IMG/VR virus record: IMGVR_UViG_3300045952_000062
Location: 1 to 33,069 of that record
Source: a virus
Length of the DNA stretch: 33,069 nucleotides
Reading direction: 5' to 3' (one strand)
Shown: positions 23,023 through 30,884 of the stretch, one piece after another
How the letters are laid out: every line of letters starts with the position of its first letter
Position numbering within the stretch: position 1 is the stretch's first letter
Program-made: the position numbers and the translations under genes
Notes under the pieces: generated by a model
The model's input: only the letters and a program-made list of their open reading frames with translations
What the model was told of the DNA's origin: nothing
The model's database searches: none

Positions 23023-23685
23023 TTAAGGGACGCGATAACGAGTTCTTCGACGTCGAACTGGTGTGATCTGCATCCTCTTGACGAGGGTAGCTCGCAGGTC
23101 ATCCCAGATGGGAATGAGGTCGTCGTTCAAGATGGAGGCCCGAGTTGGGTTGTGTCCGATGACCAGAGAGGCAATAGCTGCAAGACGCTGAGCGAACCAG
23201 GTCTCGCAATTGATGATGTAGATTGGAGAGTTCGTCGCTACAAGGGGAGGCAATCCCTTCATGTAGCGCATCTTCACTTCACGAGCTGACGTCGCACCGA
23301 CGAACTTGATTTGCTCCTCTCTCCAAGCCCAGACATGCAGGGTCTGAGAGGGTCGAGCGTTGGGCTCCCAGTTCTCCTCCCACATGTCGACGTAATCCTC
23401 ATCCGAGGTCTGCCCATCTGCCCTCTCCCAGAGCCGAATGGGATAGAGCAGGTCTGAAGGCAGTCCCGCACCGTCGCCCAAGAAGTTCACTCCAATAGCG
23501 ACGTCGATGGCAGGCGAGGAAACTTCCTTCGTCGTGGGTAGGCCAAGAGCAGCACATTTCGTCTGGAGCTCCCGATAGACCTTGTTCCCCAATCCGAGCA
23601 TCGGAGGGTCCTGGAAGATGGCTCCGGTCCCATCGTTGAGGAGGTATCTAGCCTCCTGGAGGATTGTATTGAACAAGAGTGCCAT
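23023..23685 (-). CDS. Head-tail adaptor-like protein (220 aa)
   Basis: A 220-residue protein beginning with a helix-rich start (FNTILQEARYLLNDGTG) and containing FQDPPMLGLGNKVYRELQ, DLLYPIRLWER and the long C-terminal helix SIYIINCETWF to AIASLVIG. Its length and position immediately before the nozzle-like gene match the adaptor (T7 gp11-like, P22 gp4-like) proteins that sit below the portal. The start ATG 23685 is preceded by AAGGGA, and the third palindromic-repeat copy lies just upstream of that SD. Assignment is by order and size, not by a signature motif. Confidence 0.88.
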   Translation of the reverse strand: MALLFNTILQEARYLLNDGTGAIFQDPPMLGLGNKVYRELQTKCAALGLPTTKEVSSPAIDVAIGVNFLGDGAGLPSDLLYPIRLWERADGQTSDEDYVDMWEENWEPNARPSQTLHVWAWREEQIKFVGATSAREVKMRYMKGLPPLVATNSPIYIINCETWFAQRLAAIASLVIGHNPTRASILNDDLIPIWDDLRATLVKRMQITPVRRRRTRYRVP

Positions 23686-23703
23686 GAGTGCTGTCCCTTA
23701 ATT

Positions 23704-23718
23704 GTTCGCCGGGCGAAG
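23704..23718. repeat. Palindromic repeat copy 2 (intergenic, before the adaptor SD)
   Basis: Core TTCGCC-G-GGCGAA on the + strand, 6-bp arms. On the - strand the site reads ATACTTCGCCCGGCGAACA, matching copy 1 at 17 of 19 positions or more (ATAnTTCGCC and GCGAACA conserved). It lies between the HNH stop (23722-23724) and the adaptor SD, so it would be present in the mRNA leader of the adaptor gene. Confidence 0.65.
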
Positions 23719-23721
23719 TAT

Positions 23722-24045
23722 TTATTTTCGGGTCGCCAAGTAGCTTATCGCACTTTGTAGTAGAGCGGGGTTATCCTTGAATCGACCCAGCCCCTGATTG
23801 CAATCGTCACAGAGGAGACCTCGAATTGCATCGTCTGAGTGCCTGTGGTCAACGACGAGAGTTTTGTCTGGGACAACACCGCAGATAGCACAACGGCCAG
23901 CCTGTTTCTCCAGCAGCTCTTGAAACTCAGATTCCCCAATCTTATACTTCCTCCAGAGATTGAGGTCTCTCGTTGTTCTCCCAACATACGGCCTTCTTTT
24001 TCGAGTCTCTATCTCCCTTTTCCTCTTGAAGAGTGGAGAGCTCAC
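23722..24045 (-). CDS. Recombination endonuclease VII-type HNH protein (107 aa)
   Basis: Residues 50-86 carry C52-x2-C55, the D66-H67-R-H69 catalytic box (VVDHRHSDDAIRGLLC) and C79-x2-C82-N83, followed by GLGRFKDNPALLQSAISYL. This is the T4 endonuclease VII-type HNH fold, with two CxxC pairs holding zinc; the enzyme cuts branched DNA, but most phage members of this size are free-standing homing nucleases. The basic N-terminus (FKRKREIETRKRRPY) would bind DNA. It starts GTG at 24045 overlapping the preceding stop (GTGA). Its presence in the middle of a structural operon suggests homing insertion, although a packaging-related nuclease role cannot be excluded. Confidence 0.9.
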   Translation of the reverse strand: MSSPLFKRKREIETRKRRPYVGRTTRDLNLWRKYKIGESEFQELLEKQAGRCAICGVVPDKTLVVDHRHSDDAIRGLLCDDCNQGLGRFKDNPALLQSAISYLATRK

Positions 24046-24734
24046 TTTGTGGTCGGCTCCGGCGTTTCAACCCTCAAAGTAGCCGCCGACACATACTCGG
24101 CCTTGTATCGGCTCAGGTTGAGAATCCCCTGACAGAACTGACAAACGATGGCTTCGTGATGCACCATCGCTCGGCAGAACTTGCAAGGAGTCATGTCGAT
24201 GTCGCTCTGCTTCTCAATCTCTCGGGCGATGTTCCACTCCCGTTCGAGGTTGAGGATTTGGCAGGCGACACGCTGGAGATGCGAGATCATCCGGCGCATG
24301 TGGTATTTGCCCCAGTCATCGTCCGCCTGCTCGACGAGATTAGAGAACCACTTCTCCTGCTTGGCCCTGAGGTCGGCGAGAGCTTCGGACATCTTCGCTT
24401 CGATTTCCAGCTTGGTCACTTCGCCGGGCACCCAGGTCAGGCCAGGCTCGGCGATGTCCGGCTCGTAGCCTTGAATGCCGATGGAGAAGTCGCGCACAAT
24501 GCTCGCACAGACCTTGTCAGAGGGCTCCGGCACAACGAGAGATGGACGGTTCTCGTCGATGTAGACCGGGAACTGAGCACGCTCGACCAGCAGGAGGTTC
24601 ATGTCCCTGCGCGGGTCTTTCACCGCGGGAATACGATACTCTCCCGGAATCAGGCCAGGCTTCCGCTCCCAAATGGCTATCGGCAGAATGGAGATGACAG
24701 TGGAAACGTCACGAATCTGTGCAAACGATGGCAT
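24042..24734 (-). CDS. Unknown virion-block protein with zinc-ribbon-like motif (230 aa)
   Basis: I start at ATG 24734 because AAGGAG lies at the right spacing; the longer TTG start at 24749 would place this SD inside the coding region. Residues 1-80 are beta-rich, 110-175 helical (LEIEAKMSEALADLRAKQEKW, and MRRMISHLQRVACQILNLE), and residues 184-201 carry C-x2-C-x10-C-x2-C (CKFCRAMVHHEAIVCQFC), a zinc-ribbon-like cluster. It overlaps the preceding gene by 26 bases and is followed by the HNH gene (GTGA overlap). A structural or assembly role is inferred from location; no function is known. Confidence 0.85.
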   Translation of the reverse strand: MPSFAQIRDVSTVISILPIAIWERKPGLIPGEYRIPAVKDPRRDMNLLLVERAQFPVYIDENRPSLVVPEPSDKVCASIVRDFSIGIQGYEPDIAEPGLTWVPGEVTKLEIEAKMSEALADLRAKQEKWFSNLVEQADDDWGKYHMRRMISHLQRVACQILNLEREWNIAREIEKQSDIDMTPCKFCRAMVHHEAIVCQFCQGILNLSRYKAEYVSAATLRVETPEPTTK

Positions 24735-25335
24735 TAGAGACTCCTTCAATCGGTTTGAGCTTCTCGGTGTATTCCTGCTTGAACTTCAACTGGTTTGTCG
24801 AGACGAATGAAGAGTTCTCCCAAACGAAGAGCTCAGGTCGCTCGTCTTTGCTGATTTCATTGTAGAAGTAGTCGTGCTCAGCCTGCTCCTCCAAGAGTTG
24901 GTCAGCAGCGAAGTCGCTTGGGAGTTTCTTCACTGGATTGTGGAGGACCATGAGCATCCGCTCTACCACAGGCCAGATGACGGGAAGCTGAGTCCCATCT
25001 TCTTTCCTGAAGGAGTAGATAGGCTCATACGAGCCATTGCGTGCCTCCACCAGTTCCTCAATGATCTCCTGCATGTCCTTCTCGCGTGGCATGAAAACCA
25101 GCTTCTCGAAGACATAGCAGGGAGGATTGAGATACCAGTATTTCTTGACTTCCCGCAGAGCCCGATGCTCCTGCCGAATCATGATGTGACCATACCAATC
25201 AGTGAAGGTTCCTACTCGCTTCTCCACCAGATCGTCAGACCACACAAGTCGGTAAATGGGACGACCGTCGAGGACACGGTATTCCTCGGCGAGCTTCCGA
25301 TTGATCGACTCTACTACGACCTTATCTGTGACCAT
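24709..25335 (-). CDS. Unknown virion-block protein (208 aa)
   Basis: A soluble mixed alpha/beta protein, starting MVTDKVVVESINRKLAEEY and containing RPIYRLVWSDD, GHIMIRQEHRALREVKKYWYL and a charged helical C-terminal part. I do not recognise its family. It follows the capsid and decoration genes and the terminator, and precedes the zinc-ribbon protein, so it may be a head-completion or connector protein. The ATG at 25335 lies directly after the U-tract of the terminator and has no SD of its own (the preceding bases are pyrimidines on this strand). Translation might therefore depend on read-through or on an unidentified start. Confidence 0.82.
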   Translation of the reverse strand: MVTDKVVVESINRKLAEEYRVLDGRPIYRLVWSDDLVEKRVGTFTDWYGHIMIRQEHRALREVKKYWYLNPPCYVFEKLVFMPREKDMQEIIEELVEARNGSYEPIYSFRKEDGTQLPVIWPVVERMLMVLHNPVKKLPSDFAADQLLEEQAEHDYFYNEISKDERPELFVWENSSFVSTNQLKFKQEYTEKLKPIEGVSNAIVCTDS

Positions 25336-25337
25336 CT

Positions 25338-25367
25338 AAAAAGGAGGGAGACCGAAGCCTCCCCCCT
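25338..25367 (-). terminator. Intrinsic terminator after the capsid genes
   Basis: On the - strand an 11-bp G-rich/C-rich stem (25357-25367 with 25342-25352, two G-U pairs) is closed by a cUUCGg tetraloop and runs into five T (25338-25342). This is a textbook Rho-independent terminator. It sits between the decoration-like gene (stop 25376-25378) and the next gene (start 25335), so it would lower expression of the downstream genes relative to the capsid genes. Confidence 0.88.
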
Positions 25368-25375
25368 CCCCCCAG

Positions 25376-25690
25376 CTACGCGACTGCGCTCGGATACCAC
25401 TTTGCAGTGGCAGGGTTGTAGGTGAACGCAATCGATCTTCCCGCCGCCGTCACGGTTCCAGCGATGGCGATGTTGCCCGCCGCTGTCCATGTCCAGATGG
25501 CCGCTGCCAAGAGGACGATGGTTCCCGCGAACGTCGGATAGGGTGGCGTGATGTTGACGATTGCCGTCGTCCCAGTGACAAGGTGCGTCCCGTGAGTTGG
25601 AGCAATCGTCGCTGCCGATGCGAGGTCAGGTCCGACGACCTTGTTCTGCTCGCTTCCAATTCCGAAGCGTTCGGAGATGTCAGTTGCCAT
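25376..25690 (-). CDS. Small capsid-adjacent protein, possible head decoration (104 aa)
   Basis: A beta-rich, Ala/Thr/Ile-rich protein: VTGTTAIVNITPPYPTFAG, IVLLAAAIWTWTAAGNIAIAGTVTAAGRSIAFTYN. Small proteins with this kind of strand pattern directly after the major capsid gene usually decorate or stabilise the head, or form fibres on it. No signature motif is visible. The gene is 14 bases after the capsid stop (25705) and is followed by the intrinsic terminator, so it is transcribed together with the capsid gene. Function inferred by context. Confidence 0.85.
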   Translation of the reverse strand: MATDISERFGIGSEQNKVVGPDLASAATIAPTHGTHLVTGTTAIVNITPPYPTFAGTIVLLAAAIWTWTAAGNIAIAGTVTAAGRSIAFTYNPATAKWYPSAVA

Positions 25691-25704
25691 GCTTAGCTGA
25701 CCTC

Positions 25705-26949
25705 CTAGTAGCCAGTCGGAACCGTGAGTGCGTCAATGTAGCTGCACCCCGGCGGGTTGTTGATGAAGGTGTTGAAGCTCGCGACGAGATAGAACAGCGT
25801 CGCCGCGGCCACACCACCGGATGCTCCACGGACCTCGAAGAGGCGACGTCCTTCCTCCTCGTAGAATCCGGCAGGCTTCATCTCCGCACGGCCCCAGACC
25901 TCGTCGACCACGAAGTCGATGCGGGTCTTGTCCCAGTTGAAGTGCTTTCTCATGGGAACGCCCGCGATCTGCTGCACGTCGAAGTAGAGGTCGAGGTTCT
26001 CCTTGGCATTCGGCGTCTTGTTGATTTGCGTGACCAGTTGGCCAAGCTCCTCGTAAGCAGCCGCCTGACAGGGATTCAACCACGCCTTGCACTTGATCCC
26101 GTGCTCCATCCCGAGACGCTCGCCGATCTTGTTCAGCGCGCGACGAGCATGGGGCAGAGCCAGAGCACCAGCCGCGTTGATCCGGTTCGCCCGAATCTCG
26201 GGGTAGGTGTTCCGGTCGAGACCCAACCACGCTCCCGAAGAAGCGTTGTTGTGGTGATACGGGACGCCAAGGATACCGACGGGGTTTGCACCCGCGAGGC
26301 CCGAAGCGACGATCTTGTCGCCGTTCGTGACGTTCGCGACAGCAGTTCCCTCGTAGGTGATGGTCTTGGCCTCGGGGTCGGCAGAGATAACCTTCCGCTC
26401 GTCGCCGACCGTCCGCTGGGTGGTCAGTGTCGAGTTGTAGATGTTGATCTTCTGCCCGATGCGGATGAGACGTGTTCCGAATCCATCCGTCCCGAGAGTG
26501 AGCGTGGTGCCCGCGACGTTCGATACGACACCGAGGACGCCGTCGCCGGCAGTCATCAGGTTCGCGTCGACCATGCGGCGGAACTCCTTCATGGCGTTTG
26601 CCAGAAGGTGCTTGACCGAGTTGACAACCGACTTCCTTGCGTCGTCGGTCGCCCACTGAGTCTTCTTGTGCCATTCCACGGCATACTTGAAATTCACCGT
26701 GGAGATGGTCGCCTTTTCGAAGGTCGGACCTTCGCCGCGCCCCATGTCGCCACCTGCTGCGTCGTAGTAGCCGAAGAGGCCACCAGGACGAATCTCCAGC
26801 GGAATGCGCATGTCTCGCGCGGACACCTTCTCGACTTCGCGCTTTTCGACGTTCGCATAGAACATCGCATCGCGCTCGAAGAGAAGGGGAACTTTGGGAG
26901 CTACTCGCTCCAGTTCCGCGGCCACGACCTGAGACTCTGTTTGAGCCAT
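25705..26949 (-). CDS. Major capsid protein (414 aa)
   Basis: The position after the scaffold and before a small beta-rich protein, the 414-residue size, and patterns such as VPLLFERDAMFYANVEK, LEIRPGGLFGYYDAAGGDMGRG (51-72), FKYAVEWHKKTQWATDD (87-103) and GVPYHHNNASSGAWLGLDR (228-246) identify it as an HK97-fold type head protein of a family common in environmental phages. Many copies form the icosahedral shell on the scaffold. Residues 228-252 are the part mirrored in the early gene at 1787-2062. SD is GAGGACC upstream of ATG 26949. Its GC-rich, biased codon use is in line with high expression. Confidence 0.93.
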   Translation of the reverse strand: MAQTESQVVAAELERVAPKVPLLFERDAMFYANVEKREVEKVSARDMRIPLEIRPGGLFGYYDAAGGDMGRGEGPTFEKATISTVNFKYAVEWHKKTQWATDDARKSVVNSVKHLLANAMKEFRRMVDANLMTAGDGVLGVVSNVAGTTLTLGTDGFGTRLIRIGQKINIYNSTLTTQRTVGDERKVISADPEAKTITYEGTAVANVTNGDKIVASGLAGANPVGILGVPYHHNNASSGAWLGLDRNTYPEIRANRINAAGALALPHARRALNKIGERLGMEHGIKCKAWLNPCQAAAYEELGQLVTQINKTPNAKENLDLYFDVQQIAGVPMRKHFNWDKTRIDFVVDEVWGRAEMKPAGFYEEEGRRLFEVRGASGGVAAATLFYLVASFNTFINNPPGCSYIDALTVPTGY

Positions 26950-26976
26950 GTCAGGTCCTCTAGCAAGCCTCCACAG

Positions 26977-28299
26977 TCACGAGTTCAGGATGTCCATGTC
27001 CGAAGTTTTCCTCCAGTCGATTTTCTTGGGATCGGCAACCCTTGAGGAACCCTTCGGAGCCTGTCCACCTTTGCCCGCAAACTGACGCTTCTTGCCCTTG
27101 TCTGAGTCGCCCTTGCCTGGAGTTCTGGCGTCAAGGGCCTCCTGACGGAGTCGATTCCGGATACCTGGTGCGATTGCTCGTGCGCGCTCCAACCATACGC
27201 GCCGGATTTTGGTCTTCGAGCTCTCGCTGTAGTTGTCCTCTGCCGCTCGCTTCCAGAGACCAGCCATCTGCCTCTGGAATCCTTTGTCCCTCGTCAGAGC
27301 CTGGTCGACTTCCCGCCGAGCGTCGCGAATGACAGCGCGCTTCTCGAAGGCAGTCAGGTCGTCCAGCTTGTTTGAGAGAATCTTGATGAACTCTGTGTCG
27401 ATGCGCCCTTCCGTATCGCCCATCGCATCCCGATACTTCTCGGTCCGATAGGCATGACGTTCCTCCTCAAGCTGGCGCTCAGCATCTGACGGCTCCGCTT
27501 GCCGACGCGCCCCGCGTTTGCTGATGTCGGGAATCTCCCCTCCATTCGCAAAGACGAAGTTCGCCAGATGGCTCGCAGCGAGGAAGAGATTGCGGCCGGG
27601 CTGATTCTTGTCGGCGCCAAGTCGCTTCGCGTGATTCGACGCAATGTAGAGCAGCTCCTCAACGAAGGGAAGAGCCAGCTTCTTGTAGAGGTCCGGGTCG
27701 GCCGCTCGGATGACTTCCGGGAGACTGTCGACAATCTTCGCGAGGGCACGCGGGTTGTTCTCGTTCAGCGTCTCGATGAGAACCTTCGGGTCACCCTGGC
27801 CAACCAGAGAACCCTCAAGCTCATCATACTCCCTCGCCTTGTCCGCGGCCGCCGCAGCTGATTCCGGGTCCGAGAAGATTTCGGCATATTTCGGATATTC
27901 GAAGAAGGCAGTCCTCAGGTAGGGGACCTTCTTGAACAAATCGGGATAGAGGGCCTTCAGCGACTTGACTGTTGGCCGACCGGAGGCGTCGAGTTCGAGC
28001 TCTTTCTTCTTTCCTTCCTCGCCCTCTTCCTCTTCCCCTTCTTTGTCCTCTTCTTCGCCATCTACCTCGTCCTCTTCCCCGGACTCGTCTTCCTCGCCGC
28101 CCTCATCAGCCGCTTTGCGACCTTCACCTTCATCTTCTTCGGAATCTTCGTCTTCTTTGCCTTCATCGGCTTCCCCATCGTCTTCCAACTGTTGGAGGTC
28201 GAGTTCAGTGCTGTCGTCAAGGTCAGCAGAGCCGCCGCCTGACCCTCCACCGGGGGTCTCGAAGAAAGGCTGGAGATTGAGCAAGTGACGAACGAACAT
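26977..28299 (-). CDS. Capsid scaffolding protein (440 aa)
   Basis: Residues 26-97 are a long Glu/Asp-rich low-complexity stretch; then residues 100-440 are helical and charged (LKALYPDLFKKVPYLRTAFFE, VLIETLNENNPRALAKIVDS, and the coiled stretch AERQLEEERHAYRTEKYRD). The C-terminus is basic (KKRQFAGKGGQAPKGSS). This acidic-start, helical, basic-tail composition and the place between portal and capsid genes fit a scaffolding protein that drives capsid assembly and leaves the head; the basic end would contact the shell. Start ATG 28299, SD AAGGAG eight bases upstream. No protease domain was seen. Confidence 0.9.
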   Translation of the reverse strand: MFVRHLLNLQPFFETPGGGSGGGSADLDDSTELDLQQLEDDGEADEGKEDEDSEEDEGEGRKAADEGGEEDESGEEDEVDGEEEDKEGEEEEGEEGKKKELELDASGRPTVKSLKALYPDLFKKVPYLRTAFFEYPKYAEIFSDPESAAAAADKAREYDELEGSLVGQGDPKVLIETLNENNPRALAKIVDSLPEVIRAADPDLYKKLALPFVEELLYIASNHAKRLGADKNQPGRNLFLAASHLANFVFANGGEIPDISKRGARRQAEPSDAERQLEEERHAYRTEKYRDAMGDTEGRIDTEFIKILSNKLDDLTAFEKRAVIRDARREVDQALTRDKGFQRQMAGLWKRAAEDNYSESSKTKIRRVWLERARAIAPGIRNRLRQEALDARTPGKGDSDKGKKRQFAGKGGQAPKGSSRVADPKKIDWRKTSDMDILNS

Positions 28300-28309
28300 T
28301 GGTAACTCC

Positions 28310-28546
28310 TTAAGCTTTGTAGACGGTGACTATTGCGTTTGCGGTTGTGCAACGGACGAAACGAGCACCAGTCAGCTGAGAGCCTGGTCCGGGCGCCCCA
28401 GGGACAGCAACCCAGGGACCACCTGCGGCGAAGGCTCCCTCAAGTGCTGTGTCGAAAGCAATGCCACACAGCCCTGAAGGCAGACTGTAAACCACATTCT
28501 GAGTAAGCTGAACGGGGTGACCATAGGGAAGCATCTCGTAAGGCAT
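28310..28546 (-). CDS. Small virion-block protein (78 aa)
   Basis: A 78-residue beta-rich protein (MPYEMLPYGHPVQLTQNVVYSLPS, then GCIAFDTALEG-like strands and FVRCTTANAIVTVYKA). No known motif. ATG 28546 follows GGAG (GTAGGAGCATAAG) and lies one base after the portal stop. Between portal and scaffold it may be a minor head component. Function unknown. Confidence 0.8.
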   Translation of the reverse strand: MPYEMLPYGHPVQLTQNVVYSLPSGLCGIAFDTALEGAFAAGGPWVAVPGAPGPGSQLTGARFVRCTTANAIVTVYKA

Positions 28547-28547
28547 C

Positions 28548-30884
28548 TTATGCTCCTACTTGCTCGGCCATCTGTTCCTCTCCACCTTCCTGTCCGGGCA
28601 TCGGAGCAGGCATCGGAGGACGAGCGAGAATGTCGTGTTCCTTCATGTGAGCAAGGACGTTGGCGTATCCACCAGGATTGGTCTCCTTCGCGTCGAGACC
28701 TACCTCGGAACGCAACCAAGCCTTGCAGACCTCAGCCTCTACTGGATGCTCGTCGAGCTCCTGGTCGACAGGAATCGAAGACTGCATCGTAGGCGGAGGA
28801 GGCGGCATACCCATCATTTGGGCCTGCTGCATCATCATCGGGTCGGCAGGAACTTCTTGCGGCTCTTCGCGAAGCATCCGAGCGATTTCGTAAAGCTGCT
28901 TGTTCCTGCTGTCATCGCCGGGAATGTAGAGCTCAGGAACCCCGATGATCGCGGCAATCAGGCTCGCATTCTCAGGATGACGGATAACAGACGCGATATC
29001 CTCGTTCTGCATCTGGATGAGATTGAGGATGACGTCCCGCTTCTGAGTCCATGAGACTGGAAATGTCTCGGTCACCTCTGGCTCTACGTCCCCGACCTCG
29101 CCGGAAAACTCCGACCTCTTCACCCACACGTTGACGAAGGAGTTTCCCTTACCTTTGACGTAAGACTCGTCGCCCTTCATGTTCTTGACGAAGGACCTGA
29201 CGGACTTTTCGATGACTCGAACCCACCACTCTTGGAGAATGTTCCAGGTCGTAGACAAACGCTGGAGGGCCGAAGCCTTGCTCATCTCCTGGCCCTTGGC
29301 TGTCTCGATTCCCTCGGTAGGTCCGCCATAGATGCTCGGATAGCTGCCCATCACGAACTGACTCATGTTGAAAGTCCGGTCCGCGAAGAGCTCTACCTCT
29401 TTGGAGAGGGTGGCAACCTTGATTTCGTGGAAGCCACTCGACAATCCCTGACCCGCCGGAGCCGTAGCTGGGGAAATCTGCCCAGGCCGAGCCTCCTGAC
29501 GCGGGTAAGTCTCAAAATCGAGGACACGAGAGTCAGCGAAGACCTCGGGAATACCGAATTCTACGGTTTCGAGCGTCAAATTCGCTAGCTCATTCGTAAT
29601 ATCTTGCATCGGGACCATCGTAGCCCCGATTGGCTCGGCATGAAGGGTCTCGGAGAGCGGATTTTCTGAAATCGTCCAGTGCTCATCCATGTTATCCTCA
29701 ACCATCTCAGCGACGAGGTTGTGATTGAGGATGACAACGTAGAGCCCCTTCTTGAATTTCTCCTTTGTCGCCTTGATTCGCTCGTTATTTCCACCAGCTT
29801 CGAGATTCAGAGCCCACGGACGCAACCAGACACGCTGAACAGTCACCAAATTCCGTGGCATGTCGCTACGATAGGACGAGGGAATGCGAGTTTCCTTGTC
29901 GTAGGAGTCCGGATAGGCATCGCCCTGGATTTTGTCGGCTATCTCAGGGTAAATTTCGCGGAGAAGCGAGACGTGCTCCTCAGTTTCGAGAATCAGATAG
30001 GGCGTGGAGAACTGGTCCCTACACCACATCGGAATCTTGACGTTGAGCGGCCCCCAAACTTCGAGGCATTCACGATTCTTGGGCAGACTTTTCTCGCCAA
30101 CCTGCCTCTGCTCTGTCCCAGGTGTGTCCTCGTAGTCCGGTTGGACTTGAGTTCCACAAGAAGGGCAGGCCCGCTCCGAGAGAACAGGACCTTCTGGGTC
30201 CAGCTCGTCCGGCTCAAAGCTCTCAGAACCAAGCTCGAACCCACAAGCAGGACAATAGTTGTCCCGATTGGTGACTTCCACGTCGGCGTAGTCGGGAACC
30301 TTGATAGTTCCGAAGCGATAGTCAGCTTTGTTCTCGTTGTAGCAGGCAACCATCCCCTGATTGTAGAGGATGAACAGAGCTTTCATGAGGAGGATGCGAG
30401 CGCGATTGTGTCGCTGGATGACCTCCGCCAGCTTGGAGTGAGCCTTCGCGGCCGTCACATCGTCTGGGTCGTCGGCATCCTTTGGAAAGAACCGGGTAGT
30501 AGGAACTCCGGCAGTAAGAGCACCGATAAGAATTTCACCATGCGCTTTGTAGACATTGACCACCTTCGCGTAGAGCGCGGGATCGATATCTGCCTGGGGA
30601 TCCTCCATGAGAATCTGCTCGGGAGTTCGCCAGTCATGCGCCAGCTCGTTGAGCGCGAGGTATTGCAGATTGTTCCAGTAATGAATGTGCTTGCGATACT
30701 TTAGAGTGTTAACTTGCCTGACAAACTCCTCCTCTTTCTCATAGCTCGTAATGAGCGTCAGGATGTCCTTCGCCTCTTCCGTGTCGCAGAGCAGCTTCTC
30801 CTTCTCGGCGGACCCATCGATGACTTCCGCGTCGGTGATCTCTGCGGTAAGCGGCTTGATTGGCTCAGGAGTGAGAGTTTCCAT
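28548..30884 (-). CDS. Portal protein with zinc-ribbon insert (778 aa)
   Basis: The protein directly after terminase, with the size (778 residues) and helix-rich layout of large podovirus portals: YRKHIHYWNNLQYLALNELAHDW near the start, VQRVWLRPWALNLEAGG, the wing-to-stem region FPVSWTQKRDVILNLIQMQN, and a C-terminal unstructured, Pro/Met/Gly-rich tail (MMMQQAQMMGMPPPPP). It would form the 12-subunit ring at the unique vertex through which DNA is packaged and leaves. Residues 211-243 hold C-P-A-C and C-P-S-C pairs (CPACGFELG, then CPSCGTQV), a zinc-ribbon-like insertion that portal proteins do not usually have. Start TAATG overlap with the coiled-coil gene. Confidence 0.93.
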   Translation of the reverse strand: METLTPEPIKPLTAEITDAEVIDGSAEKEKLLCDTEEAKDILTLITSYEKEEEFVRQVNTLKYRKHIHYWNNLQYLALNELAHDWRTPEQILMEDPQADIDPALYAKVVNVYKAHGEILIGALTAGVPTTRFFPKDADDPDDVTAAKAHSKLAEVIQRHNRARILLMKALFILYNQGMVACYNENKADYRFGTIKVPDYADVEVTNRDNYCPACGFELGSESFEPDELDPEGPVLSERACPSCGTQVQPDYEDTPGTEQRQVGEKSLPKNRECLEVWGPLNVKIPMWCRDQFSTPYLILETEEHVSLLREIYPEIADKIQGDAYPDSYDKETRIPSSYRSDMPRNLVTVQRVWLRPWALNLEAGGNNERIKATKEKFKKGLYVVILNHNLVAEMVEDNMDEHWTISENPLSETLHAEPIGATMVPMQDITNELANLTLETVEFGIPEVFADSRVLDFETYPRQEARPGQISPATAPAGQGLSSGFHEIKVATLSKEVELFADRTFNMSQFVMGSYPSIYGGPTEGIETAKGQEMSKASALQRLSTTWNILQEWWVRVIEKSVRSFVKNMKGDESYVKGKGNSFVNVWVKRSEFSGEVGDVEPEVTETFPVSWTQKRDVILNLIQMQNEDIASVIRHPENASLIAAIIGVPELYIPGDDSRNKQLYEIARMLREEPQEVPADPMMMQQAQMMGMPPPPPTMQSSIPVDQELDEHPVEAEVCKAWLRSEVGLDAKETNPGGYANVLAHMKEHDILARPPMPAPMPGQEGGEEQMAEQVGA

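Noticed and set aside
25733-26674. 313-codon - strand frame overlapping the capsid gene
   Set aside because: Arg/Gly/Gln-rich frame-shifted reading of the capsid codons.
25597-27045. 482-codon open frame on the + strand opposite the capsid gene
   Set aside because: It lies fully antisense to the major capsid and neighbouring genes, is Arg/Val-rich without domain patterns, and comes from the GC-rich codon bias of the capsid gene.
29679-30704. 341-codon open frame on the + strand opposite the portal gene
   Set aside because: Antisense shadow of the portal gene; no SD, no recognisable pattern.
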